Numbered from the stretch's first letter, positions 41,941 to 51,072 are shown. The stretch: DNA of 64,000 nucleotides from Cytobacillus sp. NJ13 (GCA_030348385.1 JAUCFP010000006.1:5111501-5175500); one strand, 5' to 3'. Numbers and translations are program-made. Notes: generated by a model not told the origin, from the sequence alone.

Positions 41941-42346
41941 TATCTTTTTGACCTTTCGCTCTATTTTTGCGAATGGCAGCTCTGGCCAATTCATCTGCTC
42001 CTTTGTTTTCGGAGCTGGGCACCCACTTCATAAAAAACAAATCAAATTGTCTTGTAAGCTCCAAAGCATTTTCAAGCAAGGGAGCAAACTTTTTATTTTT
42101 TACGAATTCCTTTTCAACGGCCCGGTTAACGAGCTGTGAATCCGTTCGAAAGGAAACTGTTTTGTACCCCTTTTCTATACATATTTCCAGCGCATGAATA
42201 AATGCACGGTATTCGGCTTCGTGATTTTCCATATTCCCTAAAGGAATGGAATAGCGTTCAACTTTGCCATTATTTTTAATGAATATGCCTGCACCGCTGG
42301 GACCTGGGTTTCCGGCACTTGCTCCATCGATATATACTTCAATCAA
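41933..42346 (-). CDS. ypdQ: RNase H-like protein YpdQ
   Basis: 137-residue RNase HI-fold protein. Catalytic-type acids are all present: Asp7 (YIDGASAGNPG), Glu43/45 (NHEAEYRAF), Asp69 (FRTDSQLV) and Asp118 (NKGADELARAA). In Bacillus subtilis YpdQ has been reported as inactive or weak compared with the RNase HII/HIII enzymes, so activity on RNA-DNA hybrids should not be assumed. It is first in a two-gene unit with the DMT transporter. AGGAGG precedes the start. Confidence 0.9.
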   Translation of the reverse strand: MIEVYIDGASAGNPGPSGAGIFIKNNGKVERYSIPLGNMENHEAEYRAFIHALEICIEKGYKTVSFRTDSQLVNRAVEKEFVKNKKFAPLLENALELTRQFDLFFMKWVPSSENKGADELARAAIRKNRAKGQKDNE

Positions 42347-42381
42347 TTAAACTGCCTCCTGATTTTAACAGCATAATAGGG

Positions 42382-42399
42382 TAAACTAAATGTAGTTTA
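42382..42399 (-). promoter_or_regulatory. Inverted repeat upstream of ypdQ
   Basis: TAAACTA-AATG-TAGTTTA, perfect 7-base arms centred 44 bases upstream of the ypdQ start. A TATTAT-like -10 (minus, about 42375-42370) is adjacent. It could be a repressor operator; no known motif recognised. Confidence 0.4.
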
Positions 42400-42456
42400 T
42401 CATAAAAATAATTGATAAAGTGAAACTTCAATCAGTGAGGGCGCTTTTAAAGCAGA

Positions 42457-42479
42457 AAAGGATACCAAAACGGCATCCT
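42457..42479 (-). terminator. Terminator of ypdP
   Basis: AGGATGCC and GGTATCCT arms on the minus strand followed by TTTTCT; it begins within the ypdP stop codon. Confidence 0.7.
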
Positions 42480-43158
42480 AATCTTTTACTGGAAAACGTT
42501 TAGCAATATAGCCAAACGGGGTATCAAGTATAGCTACTATAAATTTCAGCAAATAAGTCGTGATGAATATTTGAATCCATTCTTCCTTTGGGAAAACACC
42601 GAGGAAGGCAATACTTGTAAAAACAAGGGTATCCAATAGCTGGCTGATCATGGTGCTGCCATTATTTCTGATCCAAAATTGGCAATCCTTTGGAAATTTC
42701 TTTTTTAAATAGGTAAAGATATAAACATCCGTAAATTGGCTGACTAAATAGGCAGCGAGGCTTCCGGCAGCAATCCGCGGCAGAATCGAAAAAAGAGTGC
42801 TGAGCGGCTCCTGTGCAAAATCTGTTTCATGCGGTTTAAATAATAATACCATCTGCATGATGAGAGTCATGGACAGGAGAGTAAAGAAGCCAAGCCATAC
42901 AGCTTTTTTTGCTTCTTCTTTTCCGTACTTTTCATTTAGGATATCCGTAACGAGAAAAGCGGTACCGTACATAGCGTTTCCTAAAGTAGCCGTCAGGCCG
43001 AACATTTCAATGGTTTTTACTACTTGAAGATTGGCCATGACAGTAGAGAAGCCTATCCAGACGAATAAACCAGTCTTTCCGAACATGCGGTACATAGCCA
43101 ATACTAATGTGAAATTAATAATTGCAAAGAACAATCCAAACCATTCATTAAACATCAT
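42478..43158 (-). CDS. ypdP: Queuosine precursor transporter YpdP (YhhQ family)
   Basis: 226-residue membrane protein of the QPTR/YhhQ family, which imports the queuosine precursors preQ0/preQ1. About six helices; family motifs include GNAMYGTAFLVTDILNEKYG (about 59-78), AGSLAAYLVSQFTDVYIF and the asparagine-rich WIRNNGSTMISQLLDTLVF. Start ATG 43158 (or 43155) lies directly behind AGGAGG, which is part of a preQ1-I riboswitch. That regulatory element independently supports the transport assignment. Confidence 0.95.
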   Translation of the reverse strand: MMFNEWFGLFFAIINFTLVLAMYRMFGKTGLFVWIGFSTVMANLQVVKTIEMFGLTATLGNAMYGTAFLVTDILNEKYGKEEAKKAVWLGFFTLLSMTLIMQMVLLFKPHETDFAQEPLSTLFSILPRIAAGSLAAYLVSQFTDVYIFTYLKKKFPKDCQFWIRNNGSTMISQLLDTLVFTSIAFLGVFPKEEWIQIFITTYLLKFIVAILDTPFGYIAKRFPVKD

Positions 43159-43160
43159 AT

Positions 43161-43200
43161 TCCTCCTAGTTTTGTTAATGCGGGAGTTTGCGAACCGCAG
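43161..43200 (-). promoter_or_regulatory. preQ1-I riboswitch, translational type
   Basis: On the minus strand CTGCGGTTCGCAAACTCCCG continues CATTAACAAAACTAGGAGG. Stem P1 UGCGG/CCGCA, the A-rich AUUAACAAAAC tail and the adjacent Shine-Dalgarno match compact preQ1-I aptamers such as that of Thermoanaerobacter tengcongensis. Ligand binding would sequester the ypdP ribosome site. Confidence 0.88.
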
Positions 43201-43222
43201 AGATATAAAATTGTCATTGACC

Positions 43223-43272
43223 ATTATACCTTTAAATATACTCAGTTAGTAATAAACTGAGTAAAGTATAAT
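43223..43272. promoter_or_regulatory. Divergent ypdP/ypeP promoter region with central palindrome
   Basis: TACTCAGTT (43239-43247) and AACTGAGTA (43255-43263) form a perfect 9-base palindrome with a 7-base centre. A minus-strand -10 TATAAT lies at 43228-43223 and a plus-strand TATAAT at 43267-43272, so a protein bound here could control both genes. Confidence 0.6.
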
Positions 43273-43340
43273 AAGTTCAACTATTGCAAACAGTTCTAAT
43301 AATGATGACCAGCTAATAAAGTACAGAAAGGCTGACCTTA

Positions 43341-43997
43341 ATGAAATATAAATTGGAATGGAAATATAAACTTAAAGGAAATGAGGATATATTATTTACT
43401 TCAGACTGGATTGACGGTGAATCGGCATTGCAGGCTGGAGAAGATATTGAAAAATCAGGGAAGGGCAAAGAAGTAATTTATTATGATGAAGCTGGCACCT
43501 CATGGAGCACAAAAGAAATGAGAAAGCTTCTAATGGAAGTGGAAGAGGATCCTCATGATATTACCGTATTTTTTGATGGCGGATTTAATAAAGAAACCAG
43601 TCAGGCTGGACTCGGTGCGGTAATATATTATAAACAGGGCAAAAAAAAGTACCGTGTACGGGCAAATGAGCTCTTTGATGAGATGGAAAATAATAATGAG
43701 GCAGAATATGCGGCCATTTATTACGCTCTCAACCTGCTCGATGAAATGGGCGTTCATCATATGACTTGTGAATTCAAAGGGGATTCCCAGGTAGTATTGA
43801 AACAGCTTGAAGGTGAATGGCCATGTTATGAAGAAAATTTAAACCGCTGGCTTGACCGTATTGAAGAAAAAATTAAAAAGCTTGGTATCCTTCCAAGGTA
43901 TAGACCCATTCCGCGCAATGAAAACAAAGAAGCAGATAAATTGGCCGGTCAGGCACTGCAGGGTAAGTTTATTAACAGCAAAATGCAGATCATATAA
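43341..43997 (+). CDS. ypeP: RNase H-like protein YpeP
   Basis: 218 residues: an N-terminal domain of about 70 residues (LEWKYKLKGNEDILFTSDWI) and a C-terminal RNase HI fold with Asp79 (VFFDGGFNKE), Glu120/122 (NNNEAEYAA), Asp148 (KGDSQVVL) and Asp199 (NKEADKLAGQ). The full acidic set is present, so the protein may be catalytic, although Bacillus subtilis YpeP is usually listed as RNase H-like. ATG 43341 lies after a plus-strand TATAAT and the divergent palindrome. The next gene, a zinc-finger protein, follows 26 bases later as in Bacillus subtilis. Confidence 0.9.
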   Translation: MKYKLEWKYKLKGNEDILFTSDWIDGESALQAGEDIEKSGKGKEVIYYDEAGTSWSTKEMRKLLMEVEEDPHDITVFFDGGFNKETSQAGLGAVIYYKQGKKKYRVRANELFDEMENNNEAEYAAIYYALNLLDEMGVHHMTCEFKGDSQVVLKQLEGEWPCYEENLNRWLDRIEEKIKKLGILPRYRPIPRNENKEADKLAGQALQGKFINSKMQII

Positions 43998-44023
43998 TCG
44001 GGTATAAGGAAGGCGTGAATCGT

Positions 44024-44200
44024 TTGAGCAGAAAGGAAATTATTAATGAAGTGGAGGAGCTGATGATCAGTTACTGCAAAGACTGCTTCCTTCATAAACA
44101 TCATAAAGAGGATAGAGGGCGCAGATATGCCCATCGATTTTGCATTAAAGAGTGCACGGTAGGTGAGAAAATTAAATCAATTGGCAGCAAGCTTTCATAA
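44024..44200 (+). CDS. ypeQ: Small zinc-finger protein YpeQ
   Basis: 58 residues, mostly helical, with YCKDCFLHKHHKEDRGRRYA and FCIKECTVGE: C-x2-C plus a second C-x3-C, a probable zinc-binding domain. TTG 44024 is favoured because AAGGAAGG lies 10 bases upstream; GTG 44015 in the same frame is too close to it. The position behind ypeP and before cspD matches Bacillus subtilis YpeQ. Confidence 0.85.
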   Translation: MSRKEIINEVEELMISYCKDCFLHKHHKEDRGRRYAHRFCIKECTVGEKIKSIGSKLS

Positions 44201-44217
44201 ATACAGGAAGAAAATAA

Positions 44218-44239
44218 AAGGCTGGCAGATGCCAGCCTT
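44218..44239. terminator. Bidirectional terminator between ypeQ and cspD
   Basis: AAGGCTGGC-AGAT-GCCAGCCTT; on the minus strand followed by TTATTTT. Confidence 0.82.
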
Positions 44240-44257
44240 ATAATCGTTATATTTGAA

Positions 44258-44458
44258 TTATAGTTTTACAACGTTTGCAGCTTGAGGTCCGCGGTTTCCT
44301 TCAACGATTTCAAAAGAAACTTCCTGGCCTTCTTCTAAAGATTTAAAACCATCACCTTGGATAGCAGTGAAGTGTACGAATACATCGTCTCCGCCTTCAA
44401 CTTCGATGAAACCGAAACCTTTTTCATTATTGAACCATTTTACTTTACCGTTTTGCAT
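44258..44458 (-). CDS. cspD: Cold-shock protein CspD
   Basis: 66-residue single-stranded nucleic-acid chaperone with an OB fold. RNP1 is KGFGFIEV and RNP2 is VFVHFTAI; the whole protein differs from Bacillus subtilis CspD at only a few positions. The start is ATG 44458 (MQNGKVKWF) behind AGGAGGAAAAG; a frame extension to 44485 has no support. The untranslated leader of about 120 bases is typical of cold-shock genes. Confidence 0.97.
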   Translation of the reverse strand: MQNGKVKWFNNEKGFGFIEVEGGDDVFVHFTAIQGDGFKSLEEGQEVSFEIVEGNRGPQAANVVKL

Positions 44459-44584
44459 GTGTACTTTTCCTCCTAAGCCTGTCAAGACACATCTTGTGCC
44501 TTAGATGAATATTACCACCTAACAAAACATAGAGCAGATATTTTTATCTAATAACGGAAATATATTCTGTTAAATGATGATTAT

Positions 44585-44613
44585 AATATACACGAATGGG
44601 CACTTTCCGTCAA
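44585..44613 (-). promoter_or_regulatory. Sigma-A promoter of cspD
   Basis: On the minus strand TTGACG (44613-44608), 17-base spacer, TATATT (44590-44585). The start would be near 44578, giving the long leader expected for a csp gene. Confidence 0.8.
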
Positions 44614-44776
44614 GGAATTGAAACGCTTTTTTACAAAAAACATTAAAATATTTTAAATATTTTAACTTTTGTTTTTTTGAGAGTGTAATGCAATGTTTAT
44701 GCAGTGATTTGATAACATAAATTATAGATTTTCTCATATTAATTAATAATTATCTTGTTGCCAAAGGGTGAGGAAA

Positions 44777-45067
44777 ATGTATCGGTTTTCCATTGAGAAT
44801 CAAGATTGGATCTTGAGGTTTTCACCCAACATCCAAATAGAAGCGGAAGAGAAGCAGGCCATCATCAGCTCAATCCTGCAGCTTGGCAAGGACCTCCCTC
44901 TATACTCGCATGGAGAGTCTTTTATTATTATGAATGACCAATTAGGCATCATAGTTTTTAATGTTGAGAAAATACCATCCATGATTTTGACGGTTTCTAA
45001 CATTGTCACAGAAAATAAATGGTACATCCAAAAAAATCTGATAATAATGCGCTATCTAAAAGAATGA
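44777..45067 (+). CDS. Conserved hypothetical protein, 96 residues
   Basis: MYRFSIENQDWILRFSPNIQ, a helical IEAEEKQAIISSILQLGKD segment and two beta stretches (SFIIMNDQLGIIVFNV, MILTVSNIVTENKWYIQ). No membrane helix or cysteine. ATG 44777 is preceded by AAAGGGTGAGG; an in-frame GTG at 44768 lies within that site. A terminator overlaps the stop. Not recognised. Confidence 0.72.
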   Translation: MYRFSIENQDWILRFSPNIQIEAEEKQAIISSILQLGKDLPLYSHGESFIIMNDQLGIIVFNVEKIPSMILTVSNIVTENKWYIQKNLIIMRYLKE

Positions 45068-45088
45068 TCGGCTAAAGCCGATTTTTTT
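45067..45088 (+). terminator. Intrinsic terminator
   Basis: ATCGGCT-AA-AGCCGAT followed by T6, starting at the last base of the upstream stop codon. Confidence 0.88.
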
Positions 45089-45134
45089 AGTGACCAGGTT
45101 TAATAGGTAAAAAATCACAGAGTCTTCCGCCTTA

Positions 45135-45168
45135 TGCAAACGCTTTCCCATATGGATTAATATATAAT
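45135..45168 (+). promoter_or_regulatory. Pullulanase promoter with cre-like site
   Basis: TGCAAACGCTTTCC (45135-45148) matches the catabolite-responsive element pattern TGNAANCGNTNNCN and covers the -35 position of a promoter whose -10 is TATAAT (45163-45168). CcpA repression by glucose is expected. Confidence 0.65.
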
Positions 45169-45207
45169 TGCAGGAATCTTTAAACAATTTATAAAGGAGG
45201 ACTTAGG

Positions 45208-48129
45208 TTGAAAGGGTATAAACAGTTTATTTTTCTGGCCGCAGCTATAATAATGGCGGCATCCAATTTATTATCCCCATTTATGCAAACGATTGCATCG
45301 GCCGAAAAAACGACACAAGGGGCCGGTCAGACTACAGCAGTCACCATCCATTATCAGCCTGAAGAGGGAGAAATGAAGGATTGGAATTTGTGGGTATGGC
45401 CAAAAGATGGCGAGGGACAGGTTTTTGAATTCACTGGTGAAGATGAGTTTGGACTTATTGCAGAGGTTGTGCTGCAAGGTATCCATAATGAAGTTGGTTT
45501 TATTGTCCGCACTGACAGCTGGGAGAAAGATGGAGGGGATCGATTCATCAATGTACAGAGCGGCAATGATGAAGTATGGGTGAAAGCAGGCGATGAACAT
45601 ACATATACATCACCGCCTGATGGTGAGTACAGGGACTTTCCAGCATTTGAACGGGTGAAGGTAAAACTCCACTACTATCGATATGACGGAAATTATGAAG
45701 GCTGGAATTTATGGACATGGCCAGAAGGCAAGGACGGCAAAAGAGTTGATTTTACAGCAGAAGATGATTTTGGGAAAGTTGCTGAATTTGAGCTTGAAAA
45801 CCCCGAAGGTATGAAAAAGGCCGGATTTATAGTCAGGAAGAGCATGGAAGGAAATGATTGGGCCGGTAAGGAATTTGGTGATCGCTTTATTACAAAGTTC
45901 GAAGATAATGGGAATGCAGAAGTATGGATTGTTCAGGGAACAGAAAGAATTTATTACAATCCAGCCTATATTGAAAAAGATCCAAAAATAGTGAATGCTT
46001 CTATGGATACTTTTAATCAGATTACACTTGAAACCAATTTTCCTTTCCAGTGGAGGGATTGGGAATCCATAATTGAAATTGACAATGCCGATATTAAAGA
46101 AGTTGTCCCTTATGACGGGGAAGAGGAAAAGGATTTTACAAATAAGGTAAAAGTGATAACAGAAGATAAACTAGATTTCAGGCAATCATATAAAATCTCT
46201 GCAGTTTCATTCGGAGAGGCAGAGGTGAAGATTGGGGATATTGTCAGATCAAAGGAATTTGATGATGCTTTCTATTATGATGGGAAGCTGGGAAACCAGT
46301 ATGCGAAAAATCAAACCTCCTTCAGGCTTTGGGCTCCTACAGCACGTGAAGCATCGTTAGTGCTTTATGACAGCTGGGATGATCAGACCGCTGAAGAACT
46401 TCCTCTTAAAAGAGGTGAAAAAGGAACCTGGACAACTGTTTTAAAAGGCAATCAAAATGGGCTGATTTACAATTATAAAGTCAAAATCGGAGGAGAATGG
46501 ACAGAAGCGACTGATCCCTATGTCCGTGCTGTAACAGTGAATGGCGATAGGGGCGTTGTGATGGATCTGGATTCAACCGACCCTGAAAAGTGGAATAAAC
46601 AGAAGCCGAAGTTAAAGAATCCAGAGGACTCCATCATTTATGAAGTTCATGTAAGGGATCTTTCGATTCATGAGGACAGCGGCATTAAGCATAAGGGGAA
46701 GTTCCTTGGGGCTGCTGAGAAAAGCACCTTAAATTCTAAAGGAGAAAAAACAGGTTTAAATCATATAAAAGATCTTGGAGTCACACATGTTCAGTTCCTT
46801 CCGATTTATGACTACCGGACAGTTGATGAAACAAAACTGGACGAACCACAATATAACTGGGGCTATGATCCTAAAAACTATAATGTGCCGGAAGGCTCGT
46901 ATTCTACTGATCCTTATGATCCAGCGGCAAGAATTACAGAATTGAAGACTATGATTCAGGAATACCATAATGAGCAGCTGCGGGTTGTAATGGATGTTGT
47001 GTATAATCATGTGTTTGCAGTAAATGAATCCAGTTTCCATAAGCTTGTTCCAGGCTACTATTTCCGCTATAACGAAGATGGAACACTTGCCAATGGCACA
47101 GGCGTCGGCAATGATACAGCTTCAGAAAGAAAAATGGTGCAGAAATTTATTGTCGACTCTGTTGCATATTGGGCTGAGGAATATAATCTTGATGGATTCC
47201 GCTTTGATCTGATGGGCATTCATGACACTGAAACAATGAATAAAGTAAGAAAGGCATTGGATAATATTGATCCTACTATCATTATCATTGGGGAGGGATG
47301 GGATTTAAACACACCACTGGCAGCTGAAAGAAAGGCCAATCAGAAAAATGCCGAAGATATGCCTGGCATTGGCCATTTCAATGATGGCATCCGGGATGGA
47401 TTAAAAGGCAGTGTGTTTGATGAACTAGATAAAGGGTTTGTAAATGGCAAACAAGGCATGGAAAACTTTGTACAGCAAGGGATTGCAGCCGGTTTGGATT
47501 ATCCGGGCACAATGGCCACATACAAAGATCCTGAACAGGCGGTTACGTATGCTGAGGCACATGATAACCACACTCTTTGGGATAAGCTTGAACTGACCAA
47601 TCCAGATGCAGCGGAAGAATCAAGAAAGAAAATGCATAAATTGGCTTCTTCCATTATACTGACATCCCAAGGAGTCAGCTTTGTTCATGCAGGCCAGGAA
47701 TTCATGCGGACAAAATACGGGGATCACAACAGCTATAAATCCCCTGACAGTGTAAATCAGTTAGACTGGGACCGCCGAACTGAATTCAGCGGGGAAGTAG
47801 ACTATTTTAAAGGTCTGATTAAGCTCAGAAAGCATTATAAATCGTTTAGAATGACAACAGCTGAGGATATTCAATCAAAGCTTAATTTTATTGATGCCCC
47901 AGATAATACGGTGGCGTACAGACTGGATGCAAAAGGCCTAAAAGATAGAGCGAAAGAGATTGTTGTAATCCATAATGCAAATACAGAACCAGCTAAAATA
48001 TCACTTCCAGGCAAGGGCCCTTGGCATTTGCTTGCAGACGGAAAACAGGCTGGGATAAGAACCATAAAGATATATCAGTCAAAAACAATTGAAGTACCCG
48101 CACAAACAAGCTTTATTCTTAAAAGATAA
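45208..48129 (+). CDS. pulA: Secreted type I pullulanase
   Basis: 973-residue alpha-1,6-debranching glycoside hydrolase (GH13) acting outside the cell on pullulan and branched starch. Order: signal peptide (about 1-31, FIFLAAAIIMAASNLLSPFM), two CBM41 starch-binding modules (each with WNLWVWP or WNLWTWP), an N-terminal CBM48-like module (SFRLWAPTAREASLVLYDSW) and the TIM barrel. Active-site regions: YNWGYDPKNYNVPEG (the type I signature), DVVYNH, GFRFDLMGIH (nucleophile Asp), IIGEGWDL (acid Glu) and AEAHDNHTLWD. TTG start behind AAAGGAGG. No LPXTG anchor at the end. A cre-like site overlaps the promoter. Confidence 0.96.
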   Translation: MKGYKQFIFLAAAIIMAASNLLSPFMQTIASAEKTTQGAGQTTAVTIHYQPEEGEMKDWNLWVWPKDGEGQVFEFTGEDEFGLIAEVVLQGIHNEVGFIVRTDSWEKDGGDRFINVQSGNDEVWVKAGDEHTYTSPPDGEYRDFPAFERVKVKLHYYRYDGNYEGWNLWTWPEGKDGKRVDFTAEDDFGKVAEFELENPEGMKKAGFIVRKSMEGNDWAGKEFGDRFITKFEDNGNAEVWIVQGTERIYYNPAYIEKDPKIVNASMDTFNQITLETNFPFQWRDWESIIEIDNADIKEVVPYDGEEEKDFTNKVKVITEDKLDFRQSYKISAVSFGEAEVKIGDIVRSKEFDDAFYYDGKLGNQYAKNQTSFRLWAPTAREASLVLYDSWDDQTAEELPLKRGEKGTWTTVLKGNQNGLIYNYKVKIGGEWTEATDPYVRAVTVNGDRGVVMDLDSTDPEKWNKQKPKLKNPEDSIIYEVHVRDLSIHEDSGIKHKGKFLGAAEKSTLNSKGEKTGLNHIKDLGVTHVQFLPIYDYRTVDETKLDEPQYNWGYDPKNYNVPEGSYSTDPYDPAARITELKTMIQEYHNEQLRVVMDVVYNHVFAVNESSFHKLVPGYYFRYNEDGTLANGTGVGNDTASERKMVQKFIVDSVAYWAEEYNLDGFRFDLMGIHDTETMNKVRKALDNIDPTIIIIGEGWDLNTPLAAERKANQKNAEDMPGIGHFNDGIRDGLKGSVFDELDKGFVNGKQGMENFVQQGIAAGLDYPGTMATYKDPEQAVTYAEAHDNHTLWDKLELTNPDAAEESRKKMHKLASSIILTSQGVSFVHAGQEFMRTKYGDHNSYKSPDSVNQLDWDRRTEFSGEVDYFKGLIKLRKHYKSFRMTTAEDIQSKLNFIDAPDNTVAYRLDAKGLKDRAKEIVVIHNANTEPAKISLPGKGPWHLLADGKQAGIRTIKIYQSKTIEVPAQTSFILKR

Positions 48130-48301
48130 GCAACGGAGGAGAATCCTGTCAGGGGGTTCTTCTTTTGTTTTGCTTAGCGGAACACGATTGTTTTAAAAAT
48201 TTCATAACTATATAGGTATTTTAACTTCCTTTGCTAAATTTTTAGGTTAATATTAAAATAGATATTTACAATTTGTTCTACAATGCAAAGGGAGCTAAAG
48301 T

Positions 48302-50464
48302 ATGAAACTGATAATCGCGGAAAAACCCGATCAGGGTATGACGCTGGCTTCTATTTTTAAAATGAAGAAACACCAGGGATATATTGAGATCCTTCCGAAC
48401 GATATATTTCCCCAAGGGGCTCATGTTACTTGGGCCATAGGCCACCTATGCCAGCTGTCTGCCCCTGAAAAATACAGTAAGGAATGGAAAAAATGGTCAT
48501 TGAAAACATTGCCCATAATTCCGGAGCAATTTCAATATGAAGTGACAAAGGATAAAGCAAAACAATTTAATATAATCAAACAGCTTGCTTCTAATCCTAA
48601 TTTAACAGAAATTATCCATGCTGGTGATGCAGGGAGAGAAGGCGAGCTTATCATCCGGAATATTCTAAGGCTTACCGGTATCGTTGTGCCCATGAAAAGA
48701 CTCTGGATCTCTTCCTTGACTCCTAAAGCCATAAAGGAAGGGTTTCTTGCCTTGCTGGATGAAAGTGACACAAGGAACTTATATTATGAAGCCTATACGA
48801 GAGCATGTGCCGACTGGATCGTTGGCATGAATGCTTCTCGATTATACAGTCTTCTTCTGCAGCAGAAAGGTTTCTCGGATGTTTTTTCAGTAGGAAGGGT
48901 TCAGACTCCCACTTTAGCTTTAATCGTAAAAAGAGAACAGGAAATCCAGAATTTTGTTTCCGAACCTTTCTGGGAGGTAACTGCACAGTTTAAAGTAAAC
49001 GGGAAAAAATATACCGGCAAGTGGGAAAAAGATGGGGAGACAAGAATTAAGACGAAAGAGCTTGCCGAAAAGATTGCGGCATTCTGCAGGGACAAAGATG
49101 CACAGGTAGAAGATGTGCAGGCCGAAAAAAAAGAATTCCTGCCGCCGATGCTTTATAACCTTTCTGCACTGCAGGCAGAAGCCAACCGCAGATTCAAATT
49201 CCCGCCTAAAAAAACACTTGATGTATTGCAGAAGCTTTATCAAAAAGGAATCGTATCATATCCTCGTTCAGATTCCAGGCATGTAACAGAAGGAGAAGCG
49301 GAAATGTTTCCGGAGATCCTCAGAAAAATGGAAACAAAAGATGAGTATAAGGAATTTTTCCCTCTGCCTTCAAGCTCGATATTGCAGAATAAACGGTATG
49401 TGAATGATAAAAAGGTAACTGATCACTATGCCATTATTCCGACCGAACAGGTGCCAGACCTGGGAAGATTATCTTCGGATGAAAAAATTCTCTATGACCT
49501 GATCGTAAGGAGCTTAATAGCTGCACATTATGGAAAAGCTGTAACAGAATATACAACTATTAAGACCCTTGCAGATGGAAGAGCTTTGTTCTTATCCAAG
49601 GGAAAAGTACAGCTTGAAGAAGGCTGGAGAAAAGTGATTCCACAGCAGGAGAAGGAAAAGGAACCGATTCTGCCTTTATTGCAGGCGGGTGATCAAGGTG
49701 CAGTGATAAAGGCGGATGTTAAAGAAAGCAAAACCCAGCCGCCAAAAAGGTATACAGAAGGCCAGCTGATTACACTGATGAAAACGGCCGGGAAGCAAAT
49801 CGAAGATAAGGAACTTGAGAAGGTCCTGATGAAGACGGAAGGTCTTGGAACGGAAGCAACAAGGGCGGGAATCATCACAATGCTGAAGGAGCGCAAATAC
49901 ATTGATATAAAGAAGAATCTTGTATATGCAAACTCAAAAGCAAAAATCCTGATAGAGGCAATAGGCACAGAAATACTGGCCTCTCCAGAAATGACGGCTA
50001 AATGGGAACAGCGGCTGAAGGATATTTCGGATGGTCAGGCATCCCCCAAACAATTCATGGAGCAAACCAATAAAATGGTTGGCCATTTGATTTCTGCCTC
50101 CATTGAACATGTGGGTAAGTGGACATTTTCAGATGAAGATAAAGAGGGATTCACGCCTGGGAAATTCAAGCAAAAGAGGGCTGCCAATCTGGGCAAATGC
50201 ATGCTGTGTGATGGGAAAGTTGTTGATAAGGGAAGCTTCTATGGATGCTCCCATTATAATAAGACAAAATGCACTTTCACTATTTCCAAAAGCATTATGG
50301 GCAAGACGATGACTCAAAAACTGCTCAAACAGCTATTAAAAGATGGAGAAACTGAATTAGTTGAAGGTTTTACAAGCAAAGGGAAGGATAAAACATTTTC
50401 AGCTAAATTAACCTGGGACCAACAGGAGAACAGAGTCAAATTTCTCTTCCCGCAAAAGACCTGA
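48302..50464 (+). CDS. topB: DNA topoisomerase III
   Basis: 720-residue type IA topoisomerase that decatenates DNA. TOPRIM acids are in LIIAEKPDQG and IIHAGDAGREGELIIR; the active-site tyrosine is Tyr320 in KGIVSYPRSDSRHVT; QEADRR-type DNA-binding segment SALQAEANRRFKFPPKKTLD. The C-terminal region has a degenerate zinc-ribbon (CMLCDGKVVDKGSFYGC). Length and architecture match Bacillus subtilis TopB. ATG follows AAGGGAGC. Confidence 0.97.
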   Translation: MKLIIAEKPDQGMTLASIFKMKKHQGYIEILPNDIFPQGAHVTWAIGHLCQLSAPEKYSKEWKKWSLKTLPIIPEQFQYEVTKDKAKQFNIIKQLASNPNLTEIIHAGDAGREGELIIRNILRLTGIVVPMKRLWISSLTPKAIKEGFLALLDESDTRNLYYEAYTRACADWIVGMNASRLYSLLLQQKGFSDVFSVGRVQTPTLALIVKREQEIQNFVSEPFWEVTAQFKVNGKKYTGKWEKDGETRIKTKELAEKIAAFCRDKDAQVEDVQAEKKEFLPPMLYNLSALQAEANRRFKFPPKKTLDVLQKLYQKGIVSYPRSDSRHVTEGEAEMFPEILRKMETKDEYKEFFPLPSSSILQNKRYVNDKKVTDHYAIIPTEQVPDLGRLSSDEKILYDLIVRSLIAAHYGKAVTEYTTIKTLADGRALFLSKGKVQLEEGWRKVIPQQEKEKEPILPLLQAGDQGAVIKADVKESKTQPPKRYTEGQLITLMKTAGKQIEDKELEKVLMKTEGLGTEATRAGIITMLKERKYIDIKKNLVYANSKAKILIEAIGTEILASPEMTAKWEQRLKDISDGQASPKQFMEQTNKMVGHLISASIEHVGKWTFSDEDKEGFTPGKFKQKRAANLGKCMLCDGKVVDKGSFYGCSHYNKTKCTFTISKSIMGKTMTQKLLKQLLKDGETELVEGFTSKGKDKTFSAKLTWDQQENRVKFLFPQKT

Positions 50465-50599
50465 ATTTGCCTGCTTCAGAGTATTTCCTTGTCTCTATTT
50501 TCCAACTGTAGTAAAATCGTTAAAGTCTTATAATTATTTATGAATGAAATAAAGTGGACATGGCGCTCTGCGCTTTTCTAATTGGCAGGAGGTTGCGTA

Positions 50600-51025
50600 A
50601 TGCCAACACCAAGTATGGAAGATTACATTGAACAAATATATATGTTAATTGAAGACAAAGGATATGCCAGAGTTTCTGATATTGCCGAGGCTCTCGCTGT
50701 ACATCCCTCTTCTGTGACAAAAATGGTTCAGAAGCTTGATAAGGATGAGTATCTTGTTTATGAAAAATACCGAGGGCTTATTTTAACGCCAAAAGGGAAA
50801 AAAATCGGGAAGAGGCTTGTTTATCGGCATGAACTTTTAGAACAGCTCCTGCGTATTATTGGAGTTAAAGAAGAAAATATCTATGAAGATGTGGAAGGCA
50901 TTGAACATCACCTGAGCTGGGATGCCATCGACAGGGTTGGCGACCTGGTTCAGTTTTTTGAAGAAGATGAAAGCCGCATTGGAGTGCTGAGGGAAATCCA
51001 GCGTAAAAATGAAGAAGAACAGTAA
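50600..51025 (+). CDS. mntR: Manganese-responsive regulator MntR
   Basis: 141-residue DtxR-family repressor of manganese uptake genes. All metal ligands known from Bacillus subtilis MntR are present at the same numbers: Asp8, Glu11, His77, Glu99, Glu102 and His103. The winged helix is [20 protein letters not shown]. Start ATG 50600 ([14 protein letters not shown]) lies behind CAGGAGG; the frame begins 18 bases earlier without support. A terminator follows the stop. It has its own promoter region. Confidence 0.97.
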   Translation: MPTPSMEDYIEQIYMLIEDKGYARVSDIAEALAVHPSSVTKMVQKLDKDEYLVYEKYRGLILTPKGKKIGKRLVYRHELLEQLLRIIGVKEENIYEDVEGIEHHLSWDAIDRVGDLVQFFEEDESRIGVLREIQRKNEEEQ

Positions 51026-51055
51026 AAACCTGACTGCTTTGCGTCAGGTTTTTTT
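51024..51055. terminator. Bidirectional terminator after mntR
   Basis: AAAAACCTGAC and GTCAGGTTTTT arms around an 8-base loop, T7 on the plus strand. Confidence 0.88.
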
Positions 51056-51072
51056 CATGTACTGGCACTGTT

